Assembly: GCA_030042885.1 (NCBI GenBank)
Contig: JASHYW010000230.1
Location: 1 to 5,384, forward strand
DNA from: Streptosporangiaceae bacterium
GTDB lineage: Bacteria > Actinomycetota > Actinomycetes > Streptosporangiales > Streptosporangiaceae
DNA: 5,384 nt
Direction: 5' to 3'
Shown here: positions 1 through 5,384 of the stretch, piece by piece
Layout of the letters: the number at the start of each line of letters is the position of its first letter
Position numbering within the stretch: position 1 is the first letter of the stretch
Notes under the pieces: model-generated
What the model saw: only the letters and a program-made list of their open reading frames with translations
Told to the model about the DNA's origin: nothing
Database searches by the model: none
Program-made: the position numbers and the translations under genes

Positions 1-1726
1 CGTAAGAGCCCATCCAGCCGGTGGCGTCGGACTGCTCCAGGATGTACCCGGCGGGCAGGTGCGAGCGGTCGATCGGGCCGATGTTGTCCAGGCCCAAGAA
101 GCCGCCCTCGAACACGTTGTTGCCCCCGGCGTCCTCGATGTTCACCCACCAGGTGAAGTTGACCAGGAGCTTGTCGAAGACCCGGGACAGGAAGTCAATG
201 TCGCGGGCGCCGTCGATGGCGAAGACCTGCAGCGCCGCCCAGGCGTGCACCGGCGGGTTGACGTCTCCGAAGTCCCACTCGTACGCCGGCAGCGCCCCGT
301 TCGGATGCTGGAACCACTCCCGGCACACCACGATCAGCTGGTACTTGGCGAACGCCGGGTCCAGGTGGGCCAGGGGGACGGTGTGGAAGGCCAGGTCCCA
401 GGCGGCGAACCAGGGATACTCCCACTTGTCCGGCATCGAGATGATGTCGAACGCGTCGAAGTTGCGCCACTTGGAGTTCCGCCCGCCCTTGCGCACCTCC
501 GGCGGCGGCGGCTGGCCCGGGTCGCCGTCAAGCCAGCGGGCCACGTCGTAGTAGAACAGCTGCTTGCTCCACAGCATGCCCGCGCACGCCTGCCGCAGCA
601 CCAGCGCCTCATCCGCGCTGGCGCCCGCCGGGGTCAGCTCGGCGTAGAACTCGTCGGCCTCGGCCTTGCGGTCGGCCATCACCCGGCCGAACTCGGCGCC
701 GAGCGGGTCCGCCTTGCTGGCCGCACGGCTGCCGCGCCCGCTGGCGGCCGGGCGGAGCCGGAGCCGGAGCTCGGCGGTCTGGCCGGGCGGCACGGTGACC
801 GTGTACCAGAACGCGCACTTGGTGCCGGCGAGTTCGGGGTTGACTGTGGGCGCTCCGTGAGTCACGTGGTCGTTGATGCCGTCCTTGGGATAAGGGGTGA
901 GCGGGGTCGCGCCGTACAGCCGGGCCAGGTTGGTCTCGTTCTCGCAGAACAGCAGCTGCGGGTCGGCGCCGTCCGGGCCCGGCGCGCCGATCAGCTCCAT
1001 CGGGCCCACGATCGGATGGTCGATCGCCACCGACCGGCCGCCGGAGGCCCGCAGGGACCGCCGTTCCCCGTTGTCCCCCCACGACCAGGTGTTGCGGAAC
1101 CAGGCGCTCGGCAGCACGTGGATGGTCTCGGCGTCCGGCCCGGCATTGGTGAGCTGAATCGCCATCAGCACGTCATCCGGGCCGGCCTTGGCGTAATGCA
1201 CCTCGGTGATCCAGTACCGATCCCCGTCGAACGCCCCGGTATCCAGCAGCTCATACTCGGGCTCATACCGGCTCCGGCGGGCGTTCGTGTCGATCAGGTC
1301 CTGATACGGGTACGCGCCGTGCGGGTAGTGGTAGCGCCACCGGTTCCAGGCATGGCTCGGGACGGCGTCCAGGTACCACCAGTACTCCTTGACATCCTCG
1401 CCATGGTTCCCCTGCGGGCCGGTCAGCCCGAACGCACGCTCCTTCAAGATCGGGTCCCGCCCGTTCCACAGCGCCAGGGAAAGGCACAGCCGCTGGTGGA
1501 TGTCGCAGAACCCGGCCAGGCCATCTTCCCCCCACCGGTACGCCTGGGACCGGGCATGATCGTGCGGCAGGTAATCCCACGCATTGCCGTCCGCGCTGTA
1601 GTCCTCCCGGACCGTGCCCCACTGCCGCTCGCTGACATAGGGCCCCCACCGGTACCAGTCCCCGGCCTGCAGCAGCCCGGCTTCCAGCCGGCCGAACCCG
1701 GCGACCCGATCACGTTCCGCACCCAT
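1..1726 (-). CDS. GH63 / MGH1-like glycoside hydrolase (glucosidase-like), 3'-truncated by window edge
   Basis: I translated the minus strand codon by codon from the ATG at 1726 to the left edge: 575 uninterrupted codons and no stop, so the C-terminus lies outside the window. From memory, relatives of this family (annotated glucosidase or MGH1-like glycoside hydrolase, clan of GH63) run to nearly 900 aa, so about one third is missing. The N-terminal region carries the family's characteristic blocks: GPYVSERQWGTVREDYSADG (residues about 25-44), HDHARSQAYRWGEDGLAG, LWNGRDPILKERAFGLTG and GNHGEDVKEYWWYLDAVPSH. A beta-rich N-terminal domain is followed by the start of an (alpha/alpha)6-barrel with PWFAAWDLAFH, where Asp444 is the likely general acid, and PAYEWDFGDVNPPVHAWA (Glu483 to about residue 497). 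The catalytic base expected further on is not in view. No signal peptide is seen, so a cytoplasmic location is likely. The start is supported by a GAGGGG site 5 bases upstream. The physiological substrate cannot be told from sequence; alpha-glucoside or glycosyl-glycerate hydrolysis is family-level inference. Confidence 0.9.
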   Translation of the reverse strand, partial: MGAERDRVAGFGRLEAGLLQAGDWYRWGPYVSERQWGTVREDYSADGNAWDYLPHDHARSQAYRWGEDGLAGFCDIHQRLCLSLALWNGRDPILKERAFGLTGPQGNHGEDVKEYWWYLDAVPSHAWNRWRYHYPHGAYPYQDLIDTNARRSRYEPEYELLDTGAFDGDRYWITEVHYAKAGPDDVLMAIQLTNAGPDAETIHVLPSAWFRNTWSWGDNGERRSLRASGGRSVAIDHPIVGPMELIGAPGPDGADPQLLFCENETNLARLYGATPLTPYPKDGINDHVTHGAPTVNPELAGTKCAFWYTVTVPPGQTAELRLRLRPAASGRGSRAASKADPLGAEFGRVMADRKAEADEFYAELTPAGASADEALVLRQACAGMLWSKQLFYYDVARWLDGDPGQPPPPEVRKGGRNSKWRNFDAFDIISMPDKWEYPWFAAWDLAFHTVPLAHLDPAFAKYQLIVVCREWFQHPNGALPAYEWDFGDVNPPVHAWAALQVFAIDGARDIDFLSRVFDKLLVNFTWWVNIEDAGGNNVFEGGFLGLDNIGPIDRSHLPAGYILEQSDATGWMGSY

Positions 1727-1731
1727 CGCTG

Positions 1732-1737
1732 CCCCTC
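1732..1737 (-). promoter_or_regulatory. Ribosome binding site of the GH63-like gene
   Basis: On the minus strand GAGGGG lies 5 bases before the ATG at 1726. This fixes the start used for the hydrolase. The well-conserved family region begins only a few residues later (RVAGFGRLEAG), so little N-terminal sequence can be missing. Confidence 0.7.
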
Positions 1738-2027
1738 AGCTTCAGCTTGAGCTGCCGTCTTGCCCCCCGATGGCGTGGTTGTTGCCGGCGGCATTGCGGC
1801 CTCCGTGTCGCCGGAACCGCCAGAACCCGGACCTGGATCCGCTTTCGTATCCCTAAGCCATCGAGCCCACCTGGCGCGGCTCGCTCAAGCATCGTCCCGA
1901 GCCTGCGCCTGGTCTGGATGGGTGCCGGCATACATGAACAATGATTCCAGCTTTGCCCTGGCCCGTGCCCGGCAGGCAGACGCCATTCGACTGGGACCTA
2001 AACTGCCCGCTCCGGCCATCACGGCGC

Positions 2028-2046
2028 ATCACCCTCTCAGGGGGAT
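2028..2046. repeat. Imperfect inverted repeat (hairpin) in the spacer
   Basis: ATCACCC and GGGGGAT flank a loop of about 5 bases (TCTCA). The ATC/GAT and CCC/GGG parts pair, with one A-G mismatch between them. On the minus strand the loop side contains CTGAGA, which resembles a piece of the TPP riboswitch, but the other conserved elements are absent. Function unknown. Confidence 0.3.
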
Positions 2047-2241
2047 AGCCTGGGCGAGCGCCGCGACCCGATGCAGGTCGCTGTCCTCCGCTGGCAGTGT
2101 CTACCTGCCCAACCCGGCTGGGATCCTCGCCCTGGTCATGTTGTCGTCCGTTCCTGTCCTGCTCTTTGCGCTGGCGGTGCAGCCGGTGTTCAAACGGGCT
2201 TTACGGCACGGACGTGAACCGCGACCTGACTATCGACCACT

Positions 2242-2256
2242 GAGAGCCGGGCTCTT
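2242..2256. repeat. Short inverted repeat (AGAGC-CGG-GCTCT)
   Basis: A perfect 5-bp stem, extended by one G-T pair, closes a 3-base loop. No T-rich run follows on either strand, so a terminator role is possible but unsupported. Confidence 0.3.
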
Positions 2257-2426
2257 GGCAGCGAATCAGGGGCGTCTTCATCCGTTCTGGGTGATGCCGG
2301 TGAGCCGGTCACATGTGAATACTCACCTGCCCGGTTCCCAGGCTCCGAAGGGCTGGCTGGCTGGTTCGGCCTGCACCAGGCGGTGGCGGGAGAGGGTCAC
2401 CCGGTCGTCGATGCCGCTCTGGGAGA

Positions 2427-2441
2427 CCCGGCCGAGCCGGG
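2427..2441 (-). terminator. Possible GC-rich hairpin terminator downstream of the NDH-2-like gene
   Basis: CCCGGC and GCCGGG form a perfect 6-bp stem around a 3-base loop, about 75-90 bases past the stop of the NDH-2-like gene on the minus strand. There is no U-tract. Actinomycete terminators often lack one, but similar stems also arise by chance in DNA this rich in GC. Confidence 0.25.
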
Positions 2442-2500
2442 CAGGGTTTACATCCGCATGCGGTGTCAGTCCGGCAGGCAGGGCACCGCACGGTTATGCC

Positions 2501-2513
2501 GCTGGCTGCCAGC
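2501..2513 (-). terminator. Small hairpin immediately after the NDH-2-like stop codon
   Basis: GCTGG and CCAGC form a perfect 5-bp stem around 3 bases, starting 2 bases past the TGA at 2515-2517. The position suits a transcript end, but the stem is short and has no U-tract. Confidence 0.2.
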
Positions 2514-2514
2514 C

Positions 2515-3858
2515 TCAGTCCTTTTGGGGGGGGACCGGCTCGGGTGCCGCGGCATACGGGCCGGCCGCGATCGGCATGTCGTCGACGGTGAAGCCGCGCT
2601 CACGGCGCAAGTCGCGGGTGAAGGCGTACCACCAGCCGAACAGTGCCCCGATGCGGTTGCGCCAGCCGGTGAGGAAGCCGATGTGGATGAACAGCCAGAC
2701 GACCCAGCCAGGAAAGCCGCCGAAGTTCATCCGCCGTGTGGAGACGATAGCGCGCCCGCGGGAGATGTAAGCGGCAGAGCCCAGGTCGTGGTAGCGGAAC
2801 GGCTTGTCAAGCCTCTCGTCCACGGACTCCAGGGTGATCTTGCGGCCCGCGTAATGGCCCGTCTGCATGGCGACCTCTGCTAGTCCGGGCAGCTTGTCCA
2901 GGCTCATCATGTCCCCGGTGACCAGGATGTCGGGATGGCCGGGGATGGTGAGATCGCTGCTGACGCAGAGACGGCCCGCCCGGTCCTGCTCCGCGCCGGT
3001 GGCCTTGGCCACCGCCGCGGCAAGCGGCGGCGCCTGGACGCCCGCGGTCCACAAAATGGTGCCCACCTCGTACCGGGTGATGTTGCCATCGTGGTCCTTG
3101 ACCTGCACGCCCTGCAGGTCCGCTTCGGTGACGATCGAGCCCATGTGCAGTTCGACACCCAGTTTGGTGAGGTCGCGGGCGGCCATGGCGGACAGCTTCG
3201 GGCCGAACATCGCCAGCGGGGCGCTCCCGCCGTCGAACAGCATGACCCGGGCCTCGTCGGGCTTGATATGCCGGTACTGCTTACGCAGCGTCTTGGTGGC
3301 CACTTCCCGGACCTGCCCGGCCAGTTCGACGCCGGTCGGTCCCGCCCCTACGAGGGCGAAGGTGAGCCAGCGCCTGCGTTCCGCGGGGTCTTCGGCCGAC
3401 TCAGCCATCTCGAACGCGCCGAACACCCGCCGCCGGATCTTCAGGGCGTCCTCGACGGTTTTCATCCCGGGCGCGAAGGCTGCGTACTCGTCGTGCCCGA
3501 AATAGGACTGGCGGACGCCCGCGGCAAGGATGAGGTAGTCATAGCCGAACTCGATCTGCCCGCCCAGCGGGCGCCGGGCCAGCACCCGCCGCTGCTGCGC
3601 ATCGAGGCCGGTCACCTCGGCCAGGACGAACTCAAGATTGTGGAGATTCTTCAGCAGTTCACGCAGCGGGTACGCGATCTTGCCCTCGGAAAGGATGCCG
3701 GTGGCGCACTGGTAGAGCAGCGGTGGGAACAGGTGATGCTCAGTCCGGTCGAGCAGGGTCACCTGGACCGGCGCGCTCCGCAGCGCGCGAGCGGCGAACA
3801 GGCCCGCGAGCCCGCCGCCGACGATCACTACCCGGCGGGAGCCGGATGCCTCAGCCAT
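2515..3858 (-). CDS. ndh: NDH-2 type FAD-dependent NAD(P)H:quinone oxidoreductase
   Basis: This 447-aa protein has the full architecture of type II NADH dehydrogenases, monotopic non-proton-pumping flavoproteins that pass electrons from NADH to membrane quinone. An N-terminal FAD Rossmann motif GGGLAG (14-19) is followed by LLDRTEHHLFPPLLYQCATG (35-54) and LILAAG (109-114). The second dinucleotide motif is GAGPTGVELAG (171-181), with Glu178 in the usual place. ILVTGDMM (311-318) is the late FAD-contact segment. The quinone-site motif, usually AQxAxQ, reads AEVAMQ (327-332). A hydrophobic and aromatic stretch (about 381-413: GWVVWLFIHIGFLTGW, then NRIGALFGWWYAF) is the expected membrane-association helix region. 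Length is normal for the family. The ATG at 3858 has a good ribosome binding site and lies 42 bases after the zwf-like stop, so the two genes form an operon. Asp209 after the second NAD strand is compatible with NADH, but NADPH use cannot be excluded. A C8 tract lies five codons before the stop. Confidence 0.9.
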   Translation of the reverse strand: MAEASGSRRVVIVGGGLAGLFAARALRSAPVQVTLLDRTEHHLFPPLLYQCATGILSEGKIAYPLRELLKNLHNLEFVLAEVTGLDAQQRRVLARRPLGGQIEFGYDYLILAAGVRQSYFGHDEYAAFAPGMKTVEDALKIRRRVFGAFEMAESAEDPAERRRWLTFALVGAGPTGVELAGQVREVATKTLRKQYRHIKPDEARVMLFDGGSAPLAMFGPKLSAMAARDLTKLGVELHMGSIVTEADLQGVQVKDHDGNITRYEVGTILWTAGVQAPPLAAAVAKATGAEQDRAGRLCVSSDLTIPGHPDILVTGDMMSLDKLPGLAEVAMQTGHYAGRKITLESVDERLDKPFRYHDLGSAAYISRGRAIVSTRRMNFGGFPGWVVWLFIHIGFLTGWRNRIGALFGWWYAFTRDLRRERGFTVDDMPIAAGPYAAAPEPVPPQKD

Positions 3859-3864
3859 GGCTCA

Positions 3865-3873
3865 CCCCTTCCT
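3865..3873 (-). promoter_or_regulatory. Ribosome binding site of the NDH-2-like gene
   Basis: AGGAAGGGG on the minus strand lies 6 bases before the ATG at 3858. It sits inside the 42-bp gap after the zwf-like stop codon, and no promoter is recognisable in that gap. This supports a shared transcript with separately initiated translation. Confidence 0.7.
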
Positions 3874-3900
3874 TTCACAGCCCGCATGGCCTGGCCCGGC

Positions 3901-5274
3901 TCAGCCCGTCGGGTCGTGCCAGGTGTCCCGGGCGGGCAGTAGCCGGTCCGCCTCCTTGGGGCCCCAGCTGCCCTGGGCGTACGGGTGCACGGGGACGACG
4001 TCGCCGAGCACCGGGTCGACGATCTTCCACGCGGCTTCGACGGTGTCCTGGCGGGCGAACAGCCACCGGTCCCCGGCCAGCGCCGCGCCGATCAGCCGGT
4101 CATAGGGGCGGATATCCGACCCGGGCTGCTGCGCGAACGCGAGCTGTTCGGCCAGCGGCTCCCATCCGGCGCCGGGCTTTTTGCCCTGCAAGGTGAGGCT
4201 GACCGCGGTCTCCGGCCAGACCCGGAAGGTGAGCATGTCAGCGGGATGTTCGGGCTCGATCCCGAACACGTCGTGCGGCGGGTCCTTGAAGGTGATGGTG
4301 ACCTCGGTGGCGGTGACGGGCAGGGTCTTGCCGACCCGGATCAAGATCGGCACCCCGGCCCAGCGCCAGGTGTCGGCGGTGAGCCGGGCCGCGACGTAGG
4401 TCTCGACGGTCGAATCCGCGGCGACGCCGTCGACCTGGTGGTAGCCCTCGTACTGGCCGCGGACCGTGTTGTCGGGGGTCAGCGGGCTCAGCGCGTTGAC
4501 CACGGTCTGCTTGGCGTCCCGCCAGCCGGCCAGGCCGCCACCGGGCGGGGGCTCGGCCAGCACGGTGGCCAGCACCTGCAGCATGTGGTTCTGCAGTACG
4601 TCGCGGATGGCGCCGGTCCGGTCATAGAACCGGCCGCGGTCGGAGACGTCGAACGCCTCGGACATGGTGATCTGGATGGAGTGCACGTAGGTCCGGTTGA
4701 GCAGCGGCTCGATCACCGAGTTGGCGAAGCGGACGAACAGCACGTTCTCCACCGGGTCGAAGGCCAGCCAGTCGTCGACCCGGAAGATGGCCTGCTCGCC
4801 GAAGTACTGGTGCATGGTGTCGTTGAGCCGCCGCGAGCTGGCCAGGTCGGTGCCGAAGGGCTTTTCCACCATTACCCGCGCACCGGCTGACCGGCCGGAC
4901 GTGGCGATGCCCTGCGCGATCCGGCCGAACAGCACCGGCGGCACCTCCAGGTAGTACAGCACCTTCTGGCCAGCGCCGATCTCATCGGACATGGCCTTGT
5001 AGGTGGCCTCGTCGCCGAGGTCGCCGTCCACGTAGTGCAGCAGGCTGAGCATCTTGACCGCGGCCGGGTCGGCCGGGTCCATCCCGTTGAGCTTCAGCGA
5101 CGCCGTGGCGTAGTCGCGGAACTGCTCCAGGCCCCAGCCGCTCTTGGCCACCCCGATCACCGGGACGTCGAGCACGCCGCGCTTGACCAGCCCCACCAGC
5201 GCGGGGAAAGTCTCCAGCTTGGCCAGGTCCCCGGTGGCACCGAAGATCACCAGCGCGTCAACCCTGTCAGACAT
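3901..5274 (-). CDS. zwf: Glucose-6-phosphate dehydrogenase family protein (Zwf-like), divergent substrate site
   Basis: This 457-aa protein is complete. Classical G6PDs oxidise glucose 6-phosphate to 6-phosphogluconolactone with NADP+, the entry to the oxidative pentose phosphate pathway. The N-terminal Rossmann domain starts with FGATGDLAK (11-19). GVAKS (41-45) follows the second strand, where Lys44 could contact an NADP phosphate. EKPFG (137-141) keeps the family lysine. The C-terminal domain has DRGRFYD (212-218), LQNH (227-230) with His230 at the catalytic base position, RVGK (313-316) and the terminal GSWGP (435-439). Against this, RVDHxLGK, which carries the phosphate-binding His and a Lys, reads RVDDWLAF (165-172): the catalytic-dyad Asp167 is kept, but His becomes Asp168 and Lys becomes Phe172. 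The substrate-binding Lys around position 21 is Glu21. The C-terminal style and short length recall mycobacterial Zwf1-type proteins (from memory). Family membership is certain; glucose 6-phosphate as substrate is not. The start is supported by a strong AGGAGGG site. Confidence 0.88.
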   Translation of the reverse strand: MSDRVDALVIFGATGDLAKLETFPALVGLVKRGVLDVPVIGVAKSGWGLEQFRDYATASLKLNGMDPADPAAVKMLSLLHYVDGDLGDEATYKAMSDEIGAGQKVLYYLEVPPVLFGRIAQGIATSGRSAGARVMVEKPFGTDLASSRRLNDTMHQYFGEQAIFRVDDWLAFDPVENVLFVRFANSVIEPLLNRTYVHSIQITMSEAFDVSDRGRFYDRTGAIRDVLQNHMLQVLATVLAEPPPGGGLAGWRDAKQTVVNALSPLTPDNTVRGQYEGYHQVDGVAADSTVETYVAARLTADTWRWAGVPILIRVGKTLPVTATEVTITFKDPPHDVFGIEPEHPADMLTFRVWPETAVSLTLQGKKPGAGWEPLAEQLAFAQQPGSDIRPYDRLIGAALAGDRWLFARQDTVEAAWKIVDPVLGDVVPVHPYAQGSWGPKEADRLLPARDTWHDPTG

Positions 5275-5279
5275 GTCAT

Positions 5280-5286
5280 CCCTCCT
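5280..5286 (-). promoter_or_regulatory. Strong ribosome binding site of the zwf-like gene
   Basis: AGGAGGG on the minus strand lies 5 bases before the ATG at 5274. A second ATG at 5279-5277 is out of frame and sits against the Shine-Dalgarno, so 5274 is the start. The N-terminal MSDRVDALVIFGATG then leads straight into the Rossmann motif, as in other family members. Confidence 0.85.
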
Positions 5287-5384
5287 AACTGGTCGTTCTC
5301 ATCAGATGGCGCCCTGGGCCGCGGGAACATCCGCCGCGGCGGGCGGCCCGGCTCAGCTTCCCGGGCGCGCGCGGGGAGCGGCGG
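5287..5384. other. GC-rich leader upstream of the zwf-like gene; no gene assigned
   Basis: On the minus strand this 98-bp stretch holds a perfect 12-bp palindrome (CCGCCGCGGCGG, 5331-5342) and stops in two frames, so an upstream gene could end here, but too little is visible to name one. On the plus strand an ATG at 5306 opens an Ala/Gly-rich frame running off the edge, without a ribosome binding site. No promoter is recognisable, so zwf may be transcribed from further upstream. Confidence 0.4.

Larger units (their letters stand above)
1727..2514. other. 788-bp spacer between the NDH-2-like and hydrolase genes; no convincing gene
   Basis: I read both strands. Several open frames cross the spacer, but none has a start with a ribosome binding site or recognisable family motifs. 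The long plus-strand frame (1760-2770) runs about 255 bases into the 3' end of the NDH-2-like gene antisense, as expected by chance at this GC content. Within it, a hydrophobic stretch at about 2117-2173 (LALVMLSSVPVLLFALAV followed by basic residues) resembles a single membrane helix, but it has no independent gene boundaries. On the minus strand, 2326-2493 is open for 56 codons without a usable start. The spacer probably holds the end of the zwf-ndh transcript and the promoter of the hydrolase gene. I saw no -35/-10 pair good enough to mark. Four short hairpins are listed separately. Confidence 0.6.

Noticed and set aside
753..770. Three tandem CGGAGC hexamers within the hydrolase gene
   Set aside because: They encode a short Leu-Arg alternation in frame; a small coding repeat in GC-rich DNA with no sign of a functional repeat.
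59..1750. Long plus-strand open frame (563 codons) antisense to the hydrolase
   Set aside because: Composition is dominated by Val, Arg, Pro and Gly with no family motifs. The minus strand over the same bases encodes a clearly conserved hydrolase, so this is a shadow frame.
1840..1895. Possible promoter for the hydrolase (TTGAGC and TAGGGAT on the minus strand)
   Set aside because: The spacing between the two boxes is about 27 bases, too long for a vegetative promoter; with one candidate it is not distinguishable from chance.
1710..1931. Minus-strand 73-codon frame overlapping the hydrolase start
   Set aside because: Very Arg-rich translation, no Shine-Dalgarno, and it overlaps the better supported hydrolase start in another frame.
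2024..2050. TPP-riboswitch-like CTGAGA on the minus strand
   Set aside because: The remaining conserved TPP elements are missing, and the hydrolase start is about 300 bases away.
1760..2770. Plus-strand 336-codon frame with a possible membrane helix near 2117-2173
   Set aside because: No ribosome binding site, no recognisable domain, and it runs about 255 bases antisense into the NDH-2-like gene. The hydrophobic stretch is isolated.
3985..4890. Plus-strand 301-codon open frame antisense to the zwf-like gene
   Set aside because: Low-complexity Gly/Val/Asp-rich translation opposite a well-conserved enzyme; a shadow of GC-rich codon use.
5306..5384. Possible divergent plus-strand gene starting at 5306
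   Set aside because: No ribosome binding site, an Ala/Gly-rich translation typical of random GC-rich sequence, and only 26 codons visible.

Overview
The window is uniformly GC-rich, with coding regions dominated by codons ending in G or C. All three recognisable genes read on the minus strand. The protein families, the strong AGGAGG-type ribosome binding sites and the base composition point to a high-GC actinomycete (Actinomycetota). I cannot name the genus.

Layout, in the direction of transcription (right to left). (1) 5281-5384 is a very GC-rich leader with no recognisable gene, ending in a strong Shine-Dalgarno. (2) 5274-3901 encodes a glucose-6-phosphate-dehydrogenase family protein (zwf-like, 457 aa). 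It has an intact Rossmann fold and catalytic His, but an altered substrate-phosphate pocket. (3) After a 42-bp gap with its own ribosome binding site, 3858-2515 encodes an NDH-2 type FAD/NAD(P)H oxidoreductase with a C-terminal membrane-association segment. The two genes are almost certainly co-transcribed. (4) 2514-1727 is a 788-bp spacer with no convincing gene, a few short GC-rich hairpins and some unexplained open frames. (5) 1726 to the left edge encodes the first 575 residues of a GH63 / MGH1-like glycoside hydrolase; the remainder lies outside the window.

How they may fit together (inference): the hydrolase would release sugar, a Zwf-like enzyme would oxidise a sugar phosphate (or a related substrate) and produce NAD(P)H, and the NDH-2-like flavoprotein would pass electrons from reduced nicotinamide cofactor to membrane quinone. 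This looks like ordinary central-carbon and redox metabolism, not a mobile or defence region. I saw no tRNA, rRNA, CRISPR array, insertion sequence or riboswitch. The most notable point is the loss in the Zwf-like protein of three residues that normally contact the glucose-6-phosphate phosphate, while the catalytic Asp-His pair and cofactor-binding fold are kept.
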